DNA of 25,316 nt from a virus. Below, one piece after another: positions 1 through 6,449 of this stretch. Made by a program: the position numbers and the translations under genes. Positions within the stretch are counted from its first letter, which is position 1. Each line of letters opens with the position of its first letter. The stretch lies in IMG/VR virus record IMGVR_UViG_3300028559_001775, positions 1 to 25,316 of that record; one strand, 5' to 3'. The notes beneath the pieces are model-generated. The model saw only the letters and a program-made list of their open reading frames with translations, was not told where the DNA came from and ran no database searches.

Positions 1-1064
1 TGTTGTTGTTGAGTTTGCTGTTGATTATTAAGTGTAAGGGAAGATGGTGTACTAGTTCCGCCCTGCATTGCAAGATTACCTGCAGATGTAAGAGGGGCTT
101 CCTGTAAAATAGATCCTATAAAAGTATCAAATAAATTTAAACTTGCATTAACTGTTTGTTGATTTTCTTGACTTTGTCCAGAAAGAACTTTATTTAACAA
201 ATACTTGTAGTACTCCCCGGTTAAAATAGCAATAGTCATTAATTTATTTGATGTTAAATCGTCGACTGCAGATTGAAAATCTCCTGAAATTTTCTTTTGC
301 CACCCACCATACAAGCCTGCTAACAAATTACCGGGGGTACTTGATACAAAGCTTTTATAACTATAAAAAAGCGGTTGTATTAATGTTCTACTAAAAGGTC
401 TTTTTAATCCTTTTAAATGGGAAATACGGTTTACTACACTAGTTCTTTTTGCAACAATTTTTTCAACAGCAACCAACACGCTATCTTTATGTAATTCTGC
501 TATGGCAGTTTTGCTTAATAGATCAACTTGATTGTCTAAAACCCCTTTTGCTTTACCAAGAGCTGCGTTAATTGGCACATAAGATTCTTCATTTGCATCT
601 TGGGTTTTTTTGATTTGATCTATTACTTGTTTAAAGTGTTGAGCTGCAAGTGTAGGATCTGCTATTAAATTTTGCTTTATTGTTTCAAAGTCTGCTTTTG
701 GGTTGCTTGTGCGAATTTGTGCTAAATATAGTAAGAAACCATCAAAAATAGGTATAAAGGTATACCCTCCAGCAGTTTCAAGAGTTTTACCTGCAAAATA
801 ACCAGGGGCACACACTGACTGCAAAAAAGATTCAGCTGCTGAAGGATCTATATTACTTTTAAATTTAGTATTATAAGCAGCAATAAGATTATCAAATTCA
901 CTATTGGGGTTACTGTATAGAGTCTTTAATAAAGACTGGTTGTTACTACCAGTCTGTTGCTGAGATGATGCATTAGGATTATTAGGGCTAGGGGTACCTT
1001 GCTGTGTAGCCCCTGGTTGTTGTTCTAATAAAACATTAGATACTATACCTGTAAAATCAAACAT
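1..1064 (-). CDS. Gln/Asn-rich putative virion-associated protein, C-terminus outside window
   Basis: The frame is open from an ATG at 1064 to the window edge, giving 354 visible residues, so the 3' end is missing. I do not recognise the family. The N-terminus (MFDFTGIVSNVLLEQ) is a short hydrophobic/amphipathic segment ending in L-L-E, like the (L/I)xE capsid-targeting peptides of T4 internal head proteins. A Pro/Gln/Asn/Ser-rich linker follows at about residues 15-45, then a mixed alpha-type body at about 45-320. The sequence becomes Gln/Thr/Asn-rich again near the window edge. I see no transmembrane helix or catalytic motif. A perfect T4-type late promoter (TATAAATA) lies 13 bases upstream of the ATG, inside an inverted repeat. 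Late timing, low-complexity linkers and the N-terminal signature suggest a structural or internal virion protein, but that is inference. Confidence 0.7.
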   Translation of the reverse strand, partial: MFDFTGIVSNVLLEQQPGATQQGTPSPNNPNASSQQQTGSNNQSLLKTLYSNPNSEFDNLIAAYNTKFKSNIDPSAAESFLQSVCAPGYFAGKTLETAGGYTFIPIFDGFLLYLAQIRTSNPKADFETIKQNLIADPTLAAQHFKQVIDQIKKTQDANEESYVPINAALGKAKGVLDNQVDLLSKTAIAELHKDSVLVAVEKIVAKRTSVVNRISHLKGLKRPFSRTLIQPLFYSYKSFVSSTPGNLLAGLYGGWQKKISGDFQSAVDDLTSNKLMTIAILTGEYYKYLLNKVLSGQSQENQQTVNASLNLFDTFIGSILQEAPLTSAGNLAMQGGTSTPSSLTLNNQQQTQQQ

Positions 1065-1093
1065 AAATTCGTATTATTATTTATACGAATTTA
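1064..1093. repeat. 11-bp perfect inverted repeat around a late promoter
   Basis: The arms at 1064-1074 and 1083-1093 are exact reverse complements, separated by 8 bases. The repeat covers the last base of the start codon of the leftward gene, the late promoter TATAAATA, and the stop codon of the kinase gene. It could be an operator, a weak hairpin at the end of the upstream transcript, or an mRNA 5' structure. Confidence 0.6.
1078..1085 (-). promoter_or_regulatory. T4-type late promoter TATAAATA
   Basis: The minus strand reads TATAAATA exactly, the consensus recognised by the T4 gp55/gp33-modified RNA polymerase. The motif ends 13 bases before the ATG at 1064. A gp55 gene is present in this window, which makes this kind of promoter expected. 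Confidence 0.65.
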
Positions 1094-1723
1094 CATATTG
1101 GCTAACAGAGATCCATCATTTTCATCAAAGAACTTACCAGAAGGCTTAATATACATAGGTATTTGTTCAATACGTAGATCAGGAGGTCCTTCAAGAGTTA
1201 TAACTGCAGGACAGTCTTCTTTAGGAAAGAAAATTCCCTGACTCTTCTCCTGTGTACCTACTACAGCTCTGAATAAGTTATCAATTTCTTCTCGGTATAC
1301 CGGGTCAAGATCTCTACCTTTTTTAGGTACAATCTTAATTTCCTCTCTTAAAGGTAGATAAAAGATAATATCAAATACCCGAACAGCCTCAAAAGCTATA
1401 CGCTTTGTATCCATAATAAATTCATCGGACACTTTACCTTTTTCATTTAACCAAAGGGAATAAACAATATTATCTATAACACAGCGATCAAAAACTAAAA
1501 AATCACCATCTTTTGCAATAGCGTTTTGAGTATCATCAATAATAGCGTTTAAAATAGCTTTTTGAGACTCTGCAGTACCCTCCTGATTATTAGTGATTTT
1601 GCCTGTTTTTATTAAGTTTCTATATGAAGACTTAACCTCCTTGTACATAGGCCATCTTTTAATAAATTCTTTAATTAGTGTACTCTTTCCGTTACACTGT
1701 GTACCCATGAATGCAATTTTCAT
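1091..1723 (-). CDS. NadR-like P-loop kinase/ATPase
   Basis: A 210-residue single-domain P-loop protein. The Walker A motif is GTQCNGKST (residues 7-15), and an acidic FDRC segment at about 78-81 sits where kinases of this group carry the catalytic/lid Asp. The overall form resembles the AAA_28 or NadR C-terminal (ribosylnicotinamide kinase-like) domain. It lies directly downstream of queE (12-base gap) and is probably co-transcribed. A separate HxGH adenylyltransferase-like gene at 4163-4777 would supply the other half of a NadR-type activity. A NAD salvage role is therefore possible but not shown; deoxynucleoside or other small-molecule kinase activity is an equally valid alternative. The P-loop assignment is firm, the substrate is not. 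Confidence 0.75.
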   Translation of the reverse strand: MKIAFMGTQCNGKSTLIKEFIKRWPMYKEVKSSYRNLIKTGKITNNQEGTAESQKAILNAIIDDTQNAIAKDGDFLVFDRCVIDNIVYSLWLNEKGKVSDEFIMDTKRIAFEAVRVFDIIFYLPLREEIKIVPKKGRDLDPVYREEIDNLFRAVVGTQEKSQGIFFPKEDCPAVITLEGPPDLRIEQIPMYIKPSGKFFDENDGSLLANM

Positions 1724-1735
1724 ATAAATAACTTA

Positions 1736-2488
1736 TTAAACCCGCAGTGCTTTATCCCACAAAATTAATTGTAAACGAGGTGAAAAATTAAAACCACACT
1801 CTTTACAAAGTTCTGCTACATAAGCAGCATTTTCAATATGTTCTTTTCTAGAACCGGCACAAACCATAAGCCAAATAAGATGCTTAGGCACTTTTACTTT
1901 ATCAGAAGTAATATACTTTCTAAAAAGTTCTTCAACATCTTTTTCACCTGTAACAACAAATTTAAAGCATGAATTTTGTTTTATATGCCAGTTTAGAACT
2001 TCTGGAACATAAGTTTTTTCTTCAGGGTCTCCGTTACTAGACATCTTTGGAGATGTTGTAAATGTAGCTTTATACTTTTTGACCCAAATTTCTTCGAACA
2101 TTAAAGTAGCATTAGTTTCAAAATCTATACGAGGTAAAAAACCATACTTTTCAATAAATGCATCAATAAATTTAATAAGAGGTTTTTGTCTTAAGCTTGG
2201 CTCACCACCAGTCAATTTCCAAACATCCCCTCTATTTAATTTTTCTATAAAGCCGTTTTCTTCATAGAAATTAAACACATCTTCAAAAGTCCATTTATTC
2301 TTTTTTGACCAGGAGACAAATGAGTCACATCCCCAAGGCGAGTCAGGAGAAGCCCACCCCTTACAGGTTAAGTTACAGCCAAACAAACGCAAAAATATGC
2401 TCGGTGTACCGATTAATCTACCCTCTCCCTCAATAGTGCTAAAGCCGGGACCGTCATCTGAAATTAAAAGATAATCATTTTCACTCAT
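1736..2488 (-). CDS. queE: 7-carboxy-7-deazaguanine synthase (QueE), radical SAM
   Basis: QueE converts 6-carboxytetrahydropterin to 7-carboxy-7-deazaguanine, on the route to preQ0 used for queuosine or for deazaguanine DNA. The protein has the STIEGEG substrate segment (residues 17-23), FLRLFGCNLTC with cluster cysteines C38 and C42, a third Cys C54 in WGCDS, the TGGEP SAM-binding motif (93-97), and a C-terminal RLQLILW segment. The cysteine spacing is CX3CX11C instead of CX3CX2C, because about nine residues are inserted before the last cysteine. I chose the ATG at 2488 (250 residues) over an in-frame TTG at 2524: conservation begins just after it, and a -10-like element lies between the two. 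The kinase gene follows downstream, and queD is at 3400-3846. Confidence 0.85.
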   Translation of the reverse strand: MSENDYLLISDDGPGFSTIEGEGRLIGTPSIFLRLFGCNLTCKGWASPDSPWGCDSFVSWSKKNKWTFEDVFNFYEENGFIEKLNRGDVWKLTGGEPSLRQKPLIKFIDAFIEKYGFLPRIDFETNATLMFEEIWVKKYKATFTTSPKMSSNGDPEEKTYVPEVLNWHIKQNSCFKFVVTGEKDVEELFRKYITSDKVKVPKHLIWLMVCAGSRKEHIENAAYVAELCKECGFNFSPRLQLILWDKALRV

Positions 2489-2496
2489 ACCTATAA

Positions 2497-2524
2497 AGTA
2501 TAGTATAAACTTATTTTTAATCAA
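2497..2524 (-). promoter_or_regulatory. sigma70-like promoter for queE
   Basis: On the minus strand, TTGATT (2524-2519) and TATACT (2502-2497) are separated by 16 bases. The -10 element ends only 8 bases before the ATG at 2488, which predicts a leaderless or nearly leaderless transcript. AT-rich sequence makes chance matches common, so this is tentative. Confidence 0.35.
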
Positions 2525-2548
2525 TATTTAATTTAAAAACCTTAGCAT

Positions 2549-2556
2549 GTTAAATA
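2549..2556 (+). promoter_or_regulatory. late-type promoter GTTAAATA for the homing endonuclease
   Basis: GTTAAATA lies 9 bases upstream of the ATG at 2566 and matches the TTAAATA elements placed before several minus-strand genes here. Its private position on the opposite strand fits a self-contained mobile gene. Confidence 0.4.
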
Positions 2557-2565
2557 AATATTAAT

Positions 2566-3222
2566 ATGACATATATAGGTTTTGTTTATATTTGGTATGA
2601 TAAATTAAGAAAACTGTATTACATTGGCTCTCATAAGGGGAATGTAAATGATAGATATATTTGTTCGTCATCAAGAATGTTAAAAGCATACAAAAAACGA
2701 CCTCAAGATTTTAAAAGACGAATTATAAAGTTTACAAACAACCTAATTAAAGAAGAACAAAAGTATTTAGATATGATTAAAAACGAAGAATTGTTATACG
2801 GTAAAAAACCGAAATATTATAATGTAAAAAGATTTGCAGCAGGAGGAGACACATTAGCAAACTTACCAAACAAAACGTCTCTTATAAAGAAACGTTACGG
2901 TAAAAAACACAGTGATGCCATAAAAAAATCTATTAAAAATAGAACTACTGAACAAAAACAACTACATCAAGAAAGACGGAAAGCATCTCTTAAGAAGACT
3001 TTTAATAATTTAGATTATAAAAATTATCAAGATCATACTTTTAAGGTTTATAAAAATAATGAATTACTAGGTTTATTTCGCAATAAAAACCATTTTAGTA
3101 ATACTTACAAAATAGATCGAAGTTGTGTATATAAGTTTTTGCAAAATAAAACATGGACTGTTAAACAACGACGCAAACATCCTTTTGTGCCAGGAGATGT
3201 TTTAAAATTTGTTTATGTTTAA
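2566..3222 (+). CDS. GIY-YIG homing endonuclease
   Basis: A 218-residue basic protein. The N-terminal GIY-YIG nuclease domain shows V-Y-I at about 7-9, Y-Y-I-G-S at 18-22, and a conserved Glu region (KEEQKYLDMI, about 62-71) where the metal-binding Glu sits. Residues around 110-145 (KKHSDAIKKSIKNRT and following) resemble NUMOD3-type DNA-binding repeats. The C-terminal part from about 155 looks like a NUMOD1/helix-turn-helix DNA-binding unit (NHFSNTYKIDRSCVYKFL). It is the only plus-strand gene in the left third of the window and is convergent with the membrane-protein gene, the two stops overlapping at 3219-3222. That layout is typical of a free-standing Seg-type mobile gene inserted between phage genes. 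Confidence 0.85.
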   Translation: MTYIGFVYIWYDKLRKLYYIGSHKGNVNDRYICSSSRMLKAYKKRPQDFKRRIIKFTNNLIKEEQKYLDMIKNEELLYGKKPKYYNVKRFAAGGDTLANLPNKTSLIKKRYGKKHSDAIKKSIKNRTTEQKQLHQERRKASLKKTFNNLDYKNYQDHTFKVYKNNELLGLFRNKNHFSNTYKIDRSCVYKFLQNKTWTVKQRRKHPFVPGDVLKFVYV

Positions 3223-3416
3223 GCACCAATAATAAATTTAAAAAGTAATGAACAGATTACAATAGCAACCCACCCAATAGGATTAAACAATAATAGATAA
3301 AGTAAGGCAAAAATCAAGACAGACACTAAAGATAAAAATTCCCAAAAACCTATCTTACGGTCTTTAGGCCATACTTGTTCAAATTTAGCTGTAATTACTT
3401 CAAGATCTTTTTTCAT
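3219..3416 (-). CDS. small membrane protein, two predicted TM helices
   Basis: A 65-residue protein from the ATG at 3416. A GTG three codons upstream (3425) is possible but less likely, because the late-type element ACTAAATA lies just before. The N-terminal 25 residues are charged. Two hydrophobic segments follow, at about 27-42 (LSLVSVLIFALLYLLLF) and 45-61 (IGWVAIVICSLLFKFII), with a short N-P-I-G turn between them, so a hairpin in the inner membrane is likely. It starts inside the 3' end of queD (17-base overlap). I do not recognise the family. A holin-like or membrane-remodelling role cannot be excluded, but no evidence favours it. Confidence 0.6.
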   Translation of the reverse strand: MKKDLEVITAKFEQVWPKDRKIGFWEFLSLVSVLIFALLYLLLFNPIGWVAIVICSLLFKFIIGA

Positions 3417-3846
3417 ATATTGCACTATTTAGTTCATGTTCCCACACTTCAACTCTATTAAGCCAGCAACGACCTACAGACATGCTTCTTATCATAGGAT
3501 CTACAGTTTTAAAGCACCATTCAGCCGTCTTTTCAATACCTACCCCATCCATAATACGAAGCTGACATCCCCCATTATCTGCTAATTGAACAAAACTAGG
3601 TAGTAATGGGTCATCTTGAGCAATACAAAGCGTGTGATCAAATTGATCTTGTAATACCTTTTTAACCTCTTTTAATCCTCCAAAATTAATAACCCAATTC
3701 TTATCATCTAGTCCCTGACAACCAAACCAGAATTTAGCCTTAAGCTGATAGCCATGTACATATTTACAATGAGTACCTTCTGCTCGCCATTGCCTGAATG
3801 CACAAGAGCCAAGTTCTATAATCTTTGTTGACTGAAATCTAACCAT
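3400..3846 (-). CDS. queD: QueD-like 6-carboxytetrahydropterin synthase homologue
   Basis: A 148-residue protein with the tunnelling-fold pattern of QueD/PTPS: C27 and H31-G32 in HCKYVHGYQ, then INFGGLKEVKK (residues 53-63), FDHTL with D70-H71, and a C-terminal VEVWEHE (132-138). Positions 27, 31, 70 and 71 match E. coli QueD numbering. Two of the three usual zinc histidines are not conserved: the AAH motif is replaced by FRQW, and HGH is HGY. I recall similar FRQW/HGY sequences in other phage QueD-like proteins, so this is probably a real phage subfamily and not decay. With QueE in the same window it suggests part of the preQ0 route; QueC and FolE are not here. The changed metal site leaves the exact reaction open. 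Confidence 0.75.
   Translation of the reverse strand: MVRFQSTKIIELGSCAFRQWRAEGTHCKYVHGYQLKAKFWFGCQGLDDKNWVINFGGLKEVKKVLQDQFDHTLCIAQDDPLLPSFVQLADNGGCQLRIMDGVGIEKTAEWCFKTVDPMIRSMSVGRCWLNRVEVWEHELNSAIYEKRS
3426..3433 (-). promoter_or_regulatory. late-type element ACTAAATA upstream of the small membrane protein
   Basis: The minus strand reads ACTAAATA, ending 9 bases before the ATG at 3416. It matches six of eight positions of TATAAATA and has the same spacing as other late-type elements here. It lies inside the queD coding sequence. Confidence 0.3.
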
Positions 3847-3847
3847 T

Positions 3848-4135
3848 TTAAGCTTGCTGTAAAGGTACTATATTTAAATTATCTCTAAAAAAGTTAAATA
3901 CGTCTTGAGACCATTTATCTTCGTAATTTTCTTCTTCGTAAAATACAATATGATCTAGTTTAGTAGAGCCATTTAATTGCTGTTTAAGTTTCTTAGATAG
4001 AGTAACCATTTTATTAATATCTCTTTCAGACCAATTTGCTCCAACATTAATGGAGGATGCAAATAATAAAGCTTCAAGCAATGTATTAGCTTCCTCCTGT
4101 TTAAGATCTAAGGTTACGGTACTACTAGTTTTCAT
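3848..4135 (-). CDS. hypothetical 95-residue acidic protein
   Basis: First gene of the queD transcript, ending one base before the queD start codon. The sequence is helical-looking, with a Leu/Ala-rich stretch at about 16-30 (EEANTLLEALLFASSI) and an acidic Glu/Asp/Tyr-rich C-terminal third. It has no cysteine, transmembrane segment or recognised motif. A good sigma70-like promoter lies directly upstream, which suggests early or middle expression, unlike the late-type genes to its right. Function unknown. Confidence 0.6.
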   Translation of the reverse strand: MKTSSTVTLDLKQEEANTLLEALLFASSINVGANWSERDINKMVTLSKKLKQQLNGSTKLDHIVFYEEENYEDKWSQDVFNFFRDNLNIVPLQQA

Positions 4136-4137
4136 AT

Positions 4138-4157
4138 AGAGGTATTATACTACCTCT
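4138..4157. repeat. 7-bp inverted repeat over the -10 element
   Basis: AGAGGTA (4138-4144) and TACCTCT (4151-4157) are reverse complements separated by 6 bases. The repeat spans the -10 box of the promoter for 4135-3848 and could be an operator site. Confidence 0.4.
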
Positions 4158-4171
4158 GGAACTTATTTCAA
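4144..4171 (-). promoter_or_regulatory. sigma70-like promoter, TTGAAA-16-TATAAT
   Basis: On the minus strand, TTGAAA (4171-4166) and a perfect TATAAT (4149-4144) are 16 bases apart. The -10 box ends 8 bases before the ATG at 4135. This is the best host-type promoter in the window and would drive the 95-residue protein, queD and the membrane protein. Confidence 0.55.
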
Positions 4172-4777
4172 CTTTTTATTAAACAAGTTATAAATACCGT
4201 CATCAAATTTTCCGTAAAGGTCTACAATAATTTGTTTTCTTTCTGGCTCTGAAACATGCTTGTACATATCTCTAATTTGTGTGGCCCCAGTTACCGTTTT
4301 ACCGAGTATTTTAAAAGGGAATGTTTTACCAACTTTGACATATCCTTTCTCCCCCATAGGTAAAAGTTCATTCACATTTTCTAACTTTTGTAAATAGGGC
4401 ATTGTTCCATCTTTTTTTGGCTTATAGGAAAAACGATCAGCGTCTTTTTGAGAGACAACATATATAAGATGGTCTTTTTGTTCATTGTACTTCGAGGAAA
4501 TCTCTTTGGCTACGTAGGTATTGACTACTTGTACTATTTTATCTCCAGGAACACCTGCTTTTTCCAACAAAAATTTACGTTCTTGAAAATTAAAAGGAGA
4601 ATCCTCTTTAACAACATTTGATGTAGCCACCCATACATCTGCCTCTGGATACTCCTGCACGAGGGCATTATAAGCCATAGCGTGACCTTTATGGGCAGGC
4701 TGAAAGCGACCTGAGTAAATAATTACAAGTTTACCGTCTCTAGTTTGTTCTGTAAAAAAATTGCTAAAAGATCTCAT
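4163..4777 (-). CDS. HxGH-family nucleotidyltransferase (NMNAT/cytidylyltransferase-like), putatively packaged
   Basis: A 204-residue protein of the nucleotidylyl transferase (HIGH) superfamily. GRFQPAHKGH at 23-32 contains the HxGH motif (H29, H32), and TGATQIRDMY at 163-172 is the second signature, equivalent to ISSTxxR. The fold class attaches AMP or CMP to a phosphate; NMN adenylyltransferase is the closest style, but the substrate is not determined. The first eleven residues (MRSFSNFFTEQ) lie ahead of the domain and look like a T4 capsid-targeting peptide. It is the last gene of a three-gene operon, its start overlapping the stop of the ligase-like gene by four bases (ATGA). A split NadR-like pair with the kinase at 1091-1723 is conceivable. 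Confidence 0.8.
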   Translation of the reverse strand: MRSFSNFFTEQTRDGKLVIIYSGRFQPAHKGHAMAYNALVQEYPEADVWVATSNVVKEDSPFNFQERKFLLEKAGVPGDKIVQVVNTYVAKEISSKYNEQKDHLIYVVSQKDADRFSYKPKKDGTMPYLQKLENVNELLPMGEKGYVKVGKTFPFKILGKTVTGATQIRDMYKHVSEPERKQIIVDLYGKFDDGIYNLFNKKLK

Positions 4778-5715
4778 ACATCAAATTTGGATTTCATAAA
4801 CTCAGGGTTATTAGCTTTAAAAGTTATATCCCCCGCCTTAATAACATAACCTTCTATATCTCCCAAAATACCTTCTGTTTTAACAAGATTAGAAACAATC
4901 TTATTATACATTTCTTTTTGTATAGGTAATCTTAGAGCTGCAAGTTGTTGCTCAAGCTCTTTACGTTTTGCTATTGCTTCTCTCTTTCTATTACCTTTAA
5001 GTTGCTCTATTTGCTCTGGTAACTTCGAAGATTCAATTTTATTAATAGACACTTCCGCATCTCTTACTTCTTTAGAGAGATCTATAGATGTAAACATCTC
5101 AACATTAGGGAGTATAAATTTAACTTCATCATTACTCAATTTGAGCATTTTTGATTTTATTTCGTTAGCATCTATCTCTTGACAATTAATATTTAAAATA
5201 ACAAAAGTCGACCAAGTGCCGAGCTTACTTGTCTTGTAACCAGATACTACAAAAGAAACCATACCTGGTCTTTCATTAATTTTAGTAGCGTTTGGAGAGT
5301 ACAACCACTCAAGCTGTATTGTGCACGGCGAGTTGCCTATGATAGGTTTAATCATACTTTTTATACGATCAAAACTACTCATAAATGCTTGCTGAGCGGG
5401 TGGAAATTTAACAGCAGTTAAAAATTCTCGAGGTTCATATACCTTACCAGAATAGCTAGATTGAACATAAAATTTACCTTGCTCATCATTACCAACCTTT
5501 AAGGCCATACCGTCAACTTTTTCAGATACAGTTGAATTAGTAGGATCAATTTTACCACCGTTTTGCTTAAGATATTTTATAAACTTCTTAAATGTTAAAA
5601 AATCCATTGAATATAATTCTGGTTTATTCAATGAGTATAGATGAGATATACCAACTCTATCCCCCTCTTTAGCTTCATCTATAGTGTATTTAAAATATTT
5701 TTTAAATGAAATCAT
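4774..5715 (-). CDS. ligase-like covalent nucleotidyltransferase, putatively packaged
   Basis: A 313-residue protein with the motifs of the DNA/RNA ligase and capping-enzyme superfamily. Motif I is EKVDG (65-69, nucleophile K66). An acidic QLEWLY segment at 134-139 fits motif III/IIIa, EGYVIK at 288-293 is motif IV, and TFK with K300 is motif V. Residues about 220-270 form a charged, probably coiled-coil insertion (KIESSKLPEQIEQLKGNRKR and following). There is no obvious C-terminal OB domain, so it is shorter than typical DNA ligases and may be an RNA-ligase-like enzyme. The N-terminus MISFKKYFKYTIDEA carries an I-D-E signature like capsid-targeting peptides. Start and stop both overlap the neighbouring genes by four bases, so it is translationally coupled to the other two nucleotidyltransferases. 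Confidence 0.75.
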   Translation of the reverse strand: MISFKKYFKYTIDEAKEGDRVGISHLYSLNKPELYSMDFLTFKKFIKYLKQNGGKIDPTNSTVSEKVDGMALKVGNDEQGKFYVQSSYSGKVYEPREFLTAVKFPPAQQAFMSSFDRIKSMIKPIIGNSPCTIQLEWLYSPNATKINERPGMVSFVVSGYKTSKLGTWSTFVILNINCQEIDANEIKSKMLKLSNDEVKFILPNVEMFTSIDLSKEVRDAEVSINKIESSKLPEQIEQLKGNRKREAIAKRKELEQQLAALRLPIQKEMYNKIVSNLVKTEGILGDIEGYVIKAGDITFKANNPEFMKSKFDV

Positions 5716-6413
5716 AAAATATTAATTCCTATTGTTTTTTCTGCTTCTTGCACCATTGCTTTTATTTCTTCTTCAGAATAATGCTTTCTTAAATAACTAA
5801 TAATAGAAGGAAGGTTAAATAGGTCTTTTTGAGTAGCATCTTCTCCTAGAATTTTTTTTGCCATCTCATCTGGTTTTCTAGTAATAATTTGTTTTGTTTC
5901 CCTATCTGCAAGCCCCTTCATTGATAAAGAGTAACCTTTAGTTTTAGCTATAGATGCCAGAGTTATATTTCTATGAGCACCCCTATATGGAGGTGTTTCA
6001 TTATTGGCATAATAAAATTTTAAGTAACCAGGATCATCATGGTACATGAAATCTATTTGAACAAAATCCCCAGTCTCTTCGCCATTAGCCGTATATATCG
6101 GAGATTTGTAGGCAACCTCAATACCTGTTTTTTTAAGATGGGATGGATCAACACCTTTAGATATGAGATGTTTAATAAATTCGTCTTTGTTTGTTTTATT
6201 GCTATCCACAACTACATCTAAATCTCCTGATGTTTCTGTCTTCCCGGTTGATCCGAGTGTATTATCAAGTAATGATAAACCAGTAAGTTCTTGAGCTTTT
6301 TTGAGCGTGGGCATAACCTCAGACTTATTAATCCGGCGACTTGAAAATATATTCCCCCCTTCCGATAAGAGAGTAGATGTTTTAAAAAAGTCACTAAATG
6401 ACAGCTCGTACAT
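5712..6413 (-). CDS. DNA polymerase beta-type nucleotidyltransferase, putatively packaged
   Basis: A 233-residue protein. The pol-beta signature is LGSTGKTETSGDLDVVVD (53-70), with G54-S55 and the metal aspartates D64 and D66; the third Asp is D121 in FVQIDFMY. The rest (about 140-230) is helical, with no recognised accessory domain. This pattern is shared with nucleotidyltransferases I recall from marine T4-like phages, whose substrate is unknown. The N-terminus MYELSFSDFFKTSTLLSEG ends in L-S-E, matching the capsid-targeting style. It is the first gene of the three-enzyme operon, with the late-type element GATAAATA just upstream. tRNA or RNA end processing is possible but not proven. Confidence 0.8.
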   Translation of the reverse strand: MYELSFSDFFKTSTLLSEGGNIFSSRRINKSEVMPTLKKAQELTGLSLLDNTLGSTGKTETSGDLDVVVDSNKTNKDEFIKHLISKGVDPSHLKKTGIEVAYKSPIYTANGEETGDFVQIDFMYHDDPGYLKFYYANNETPPYRGAHRNITLASIAKTKGYSLSMKGLADRETKQIITRKPDEMAKKILGEDATQKDLFNLPSIISYLRKHYSEEEIKAMVQEAEKTIGINIL

Positions 6414-6419
6414 ATTAGA

Positions 6420-6427
6420 TATTTATC
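6420..6427 (-). promoter_or_regulatory. late-type promoter GATAAATA for the nucleotidyltransferase operon
   Basis: The minus strand reads GATAAATA, one mismatch from TATAAATA, ending 6 bases before the ATG at 6413. The position matches the late-type elements at 7073, 8246 and 9032. Confidence 0.45.
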
Positions 6428-6449
6428 TATTTTAAATGTAAAAGCTTAA

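Noticed and set aside
2079-2267. 62-residue plus-strand frame inside queE
   Set aside because: Lies wholly opposite a well-supported radical SAM gene, with no motif and no promoter of its own.
3200-3260. Intrinsic terminator between the convergent homing endonuclease and membrane protein genes
   Set aside because: No GC-rich hairpin with a T run is visible.
6039-6221. 60-residue plus-strand frame
   Set aside because: Shadow of the pol-beta-type nucleotidyltransferase gene.
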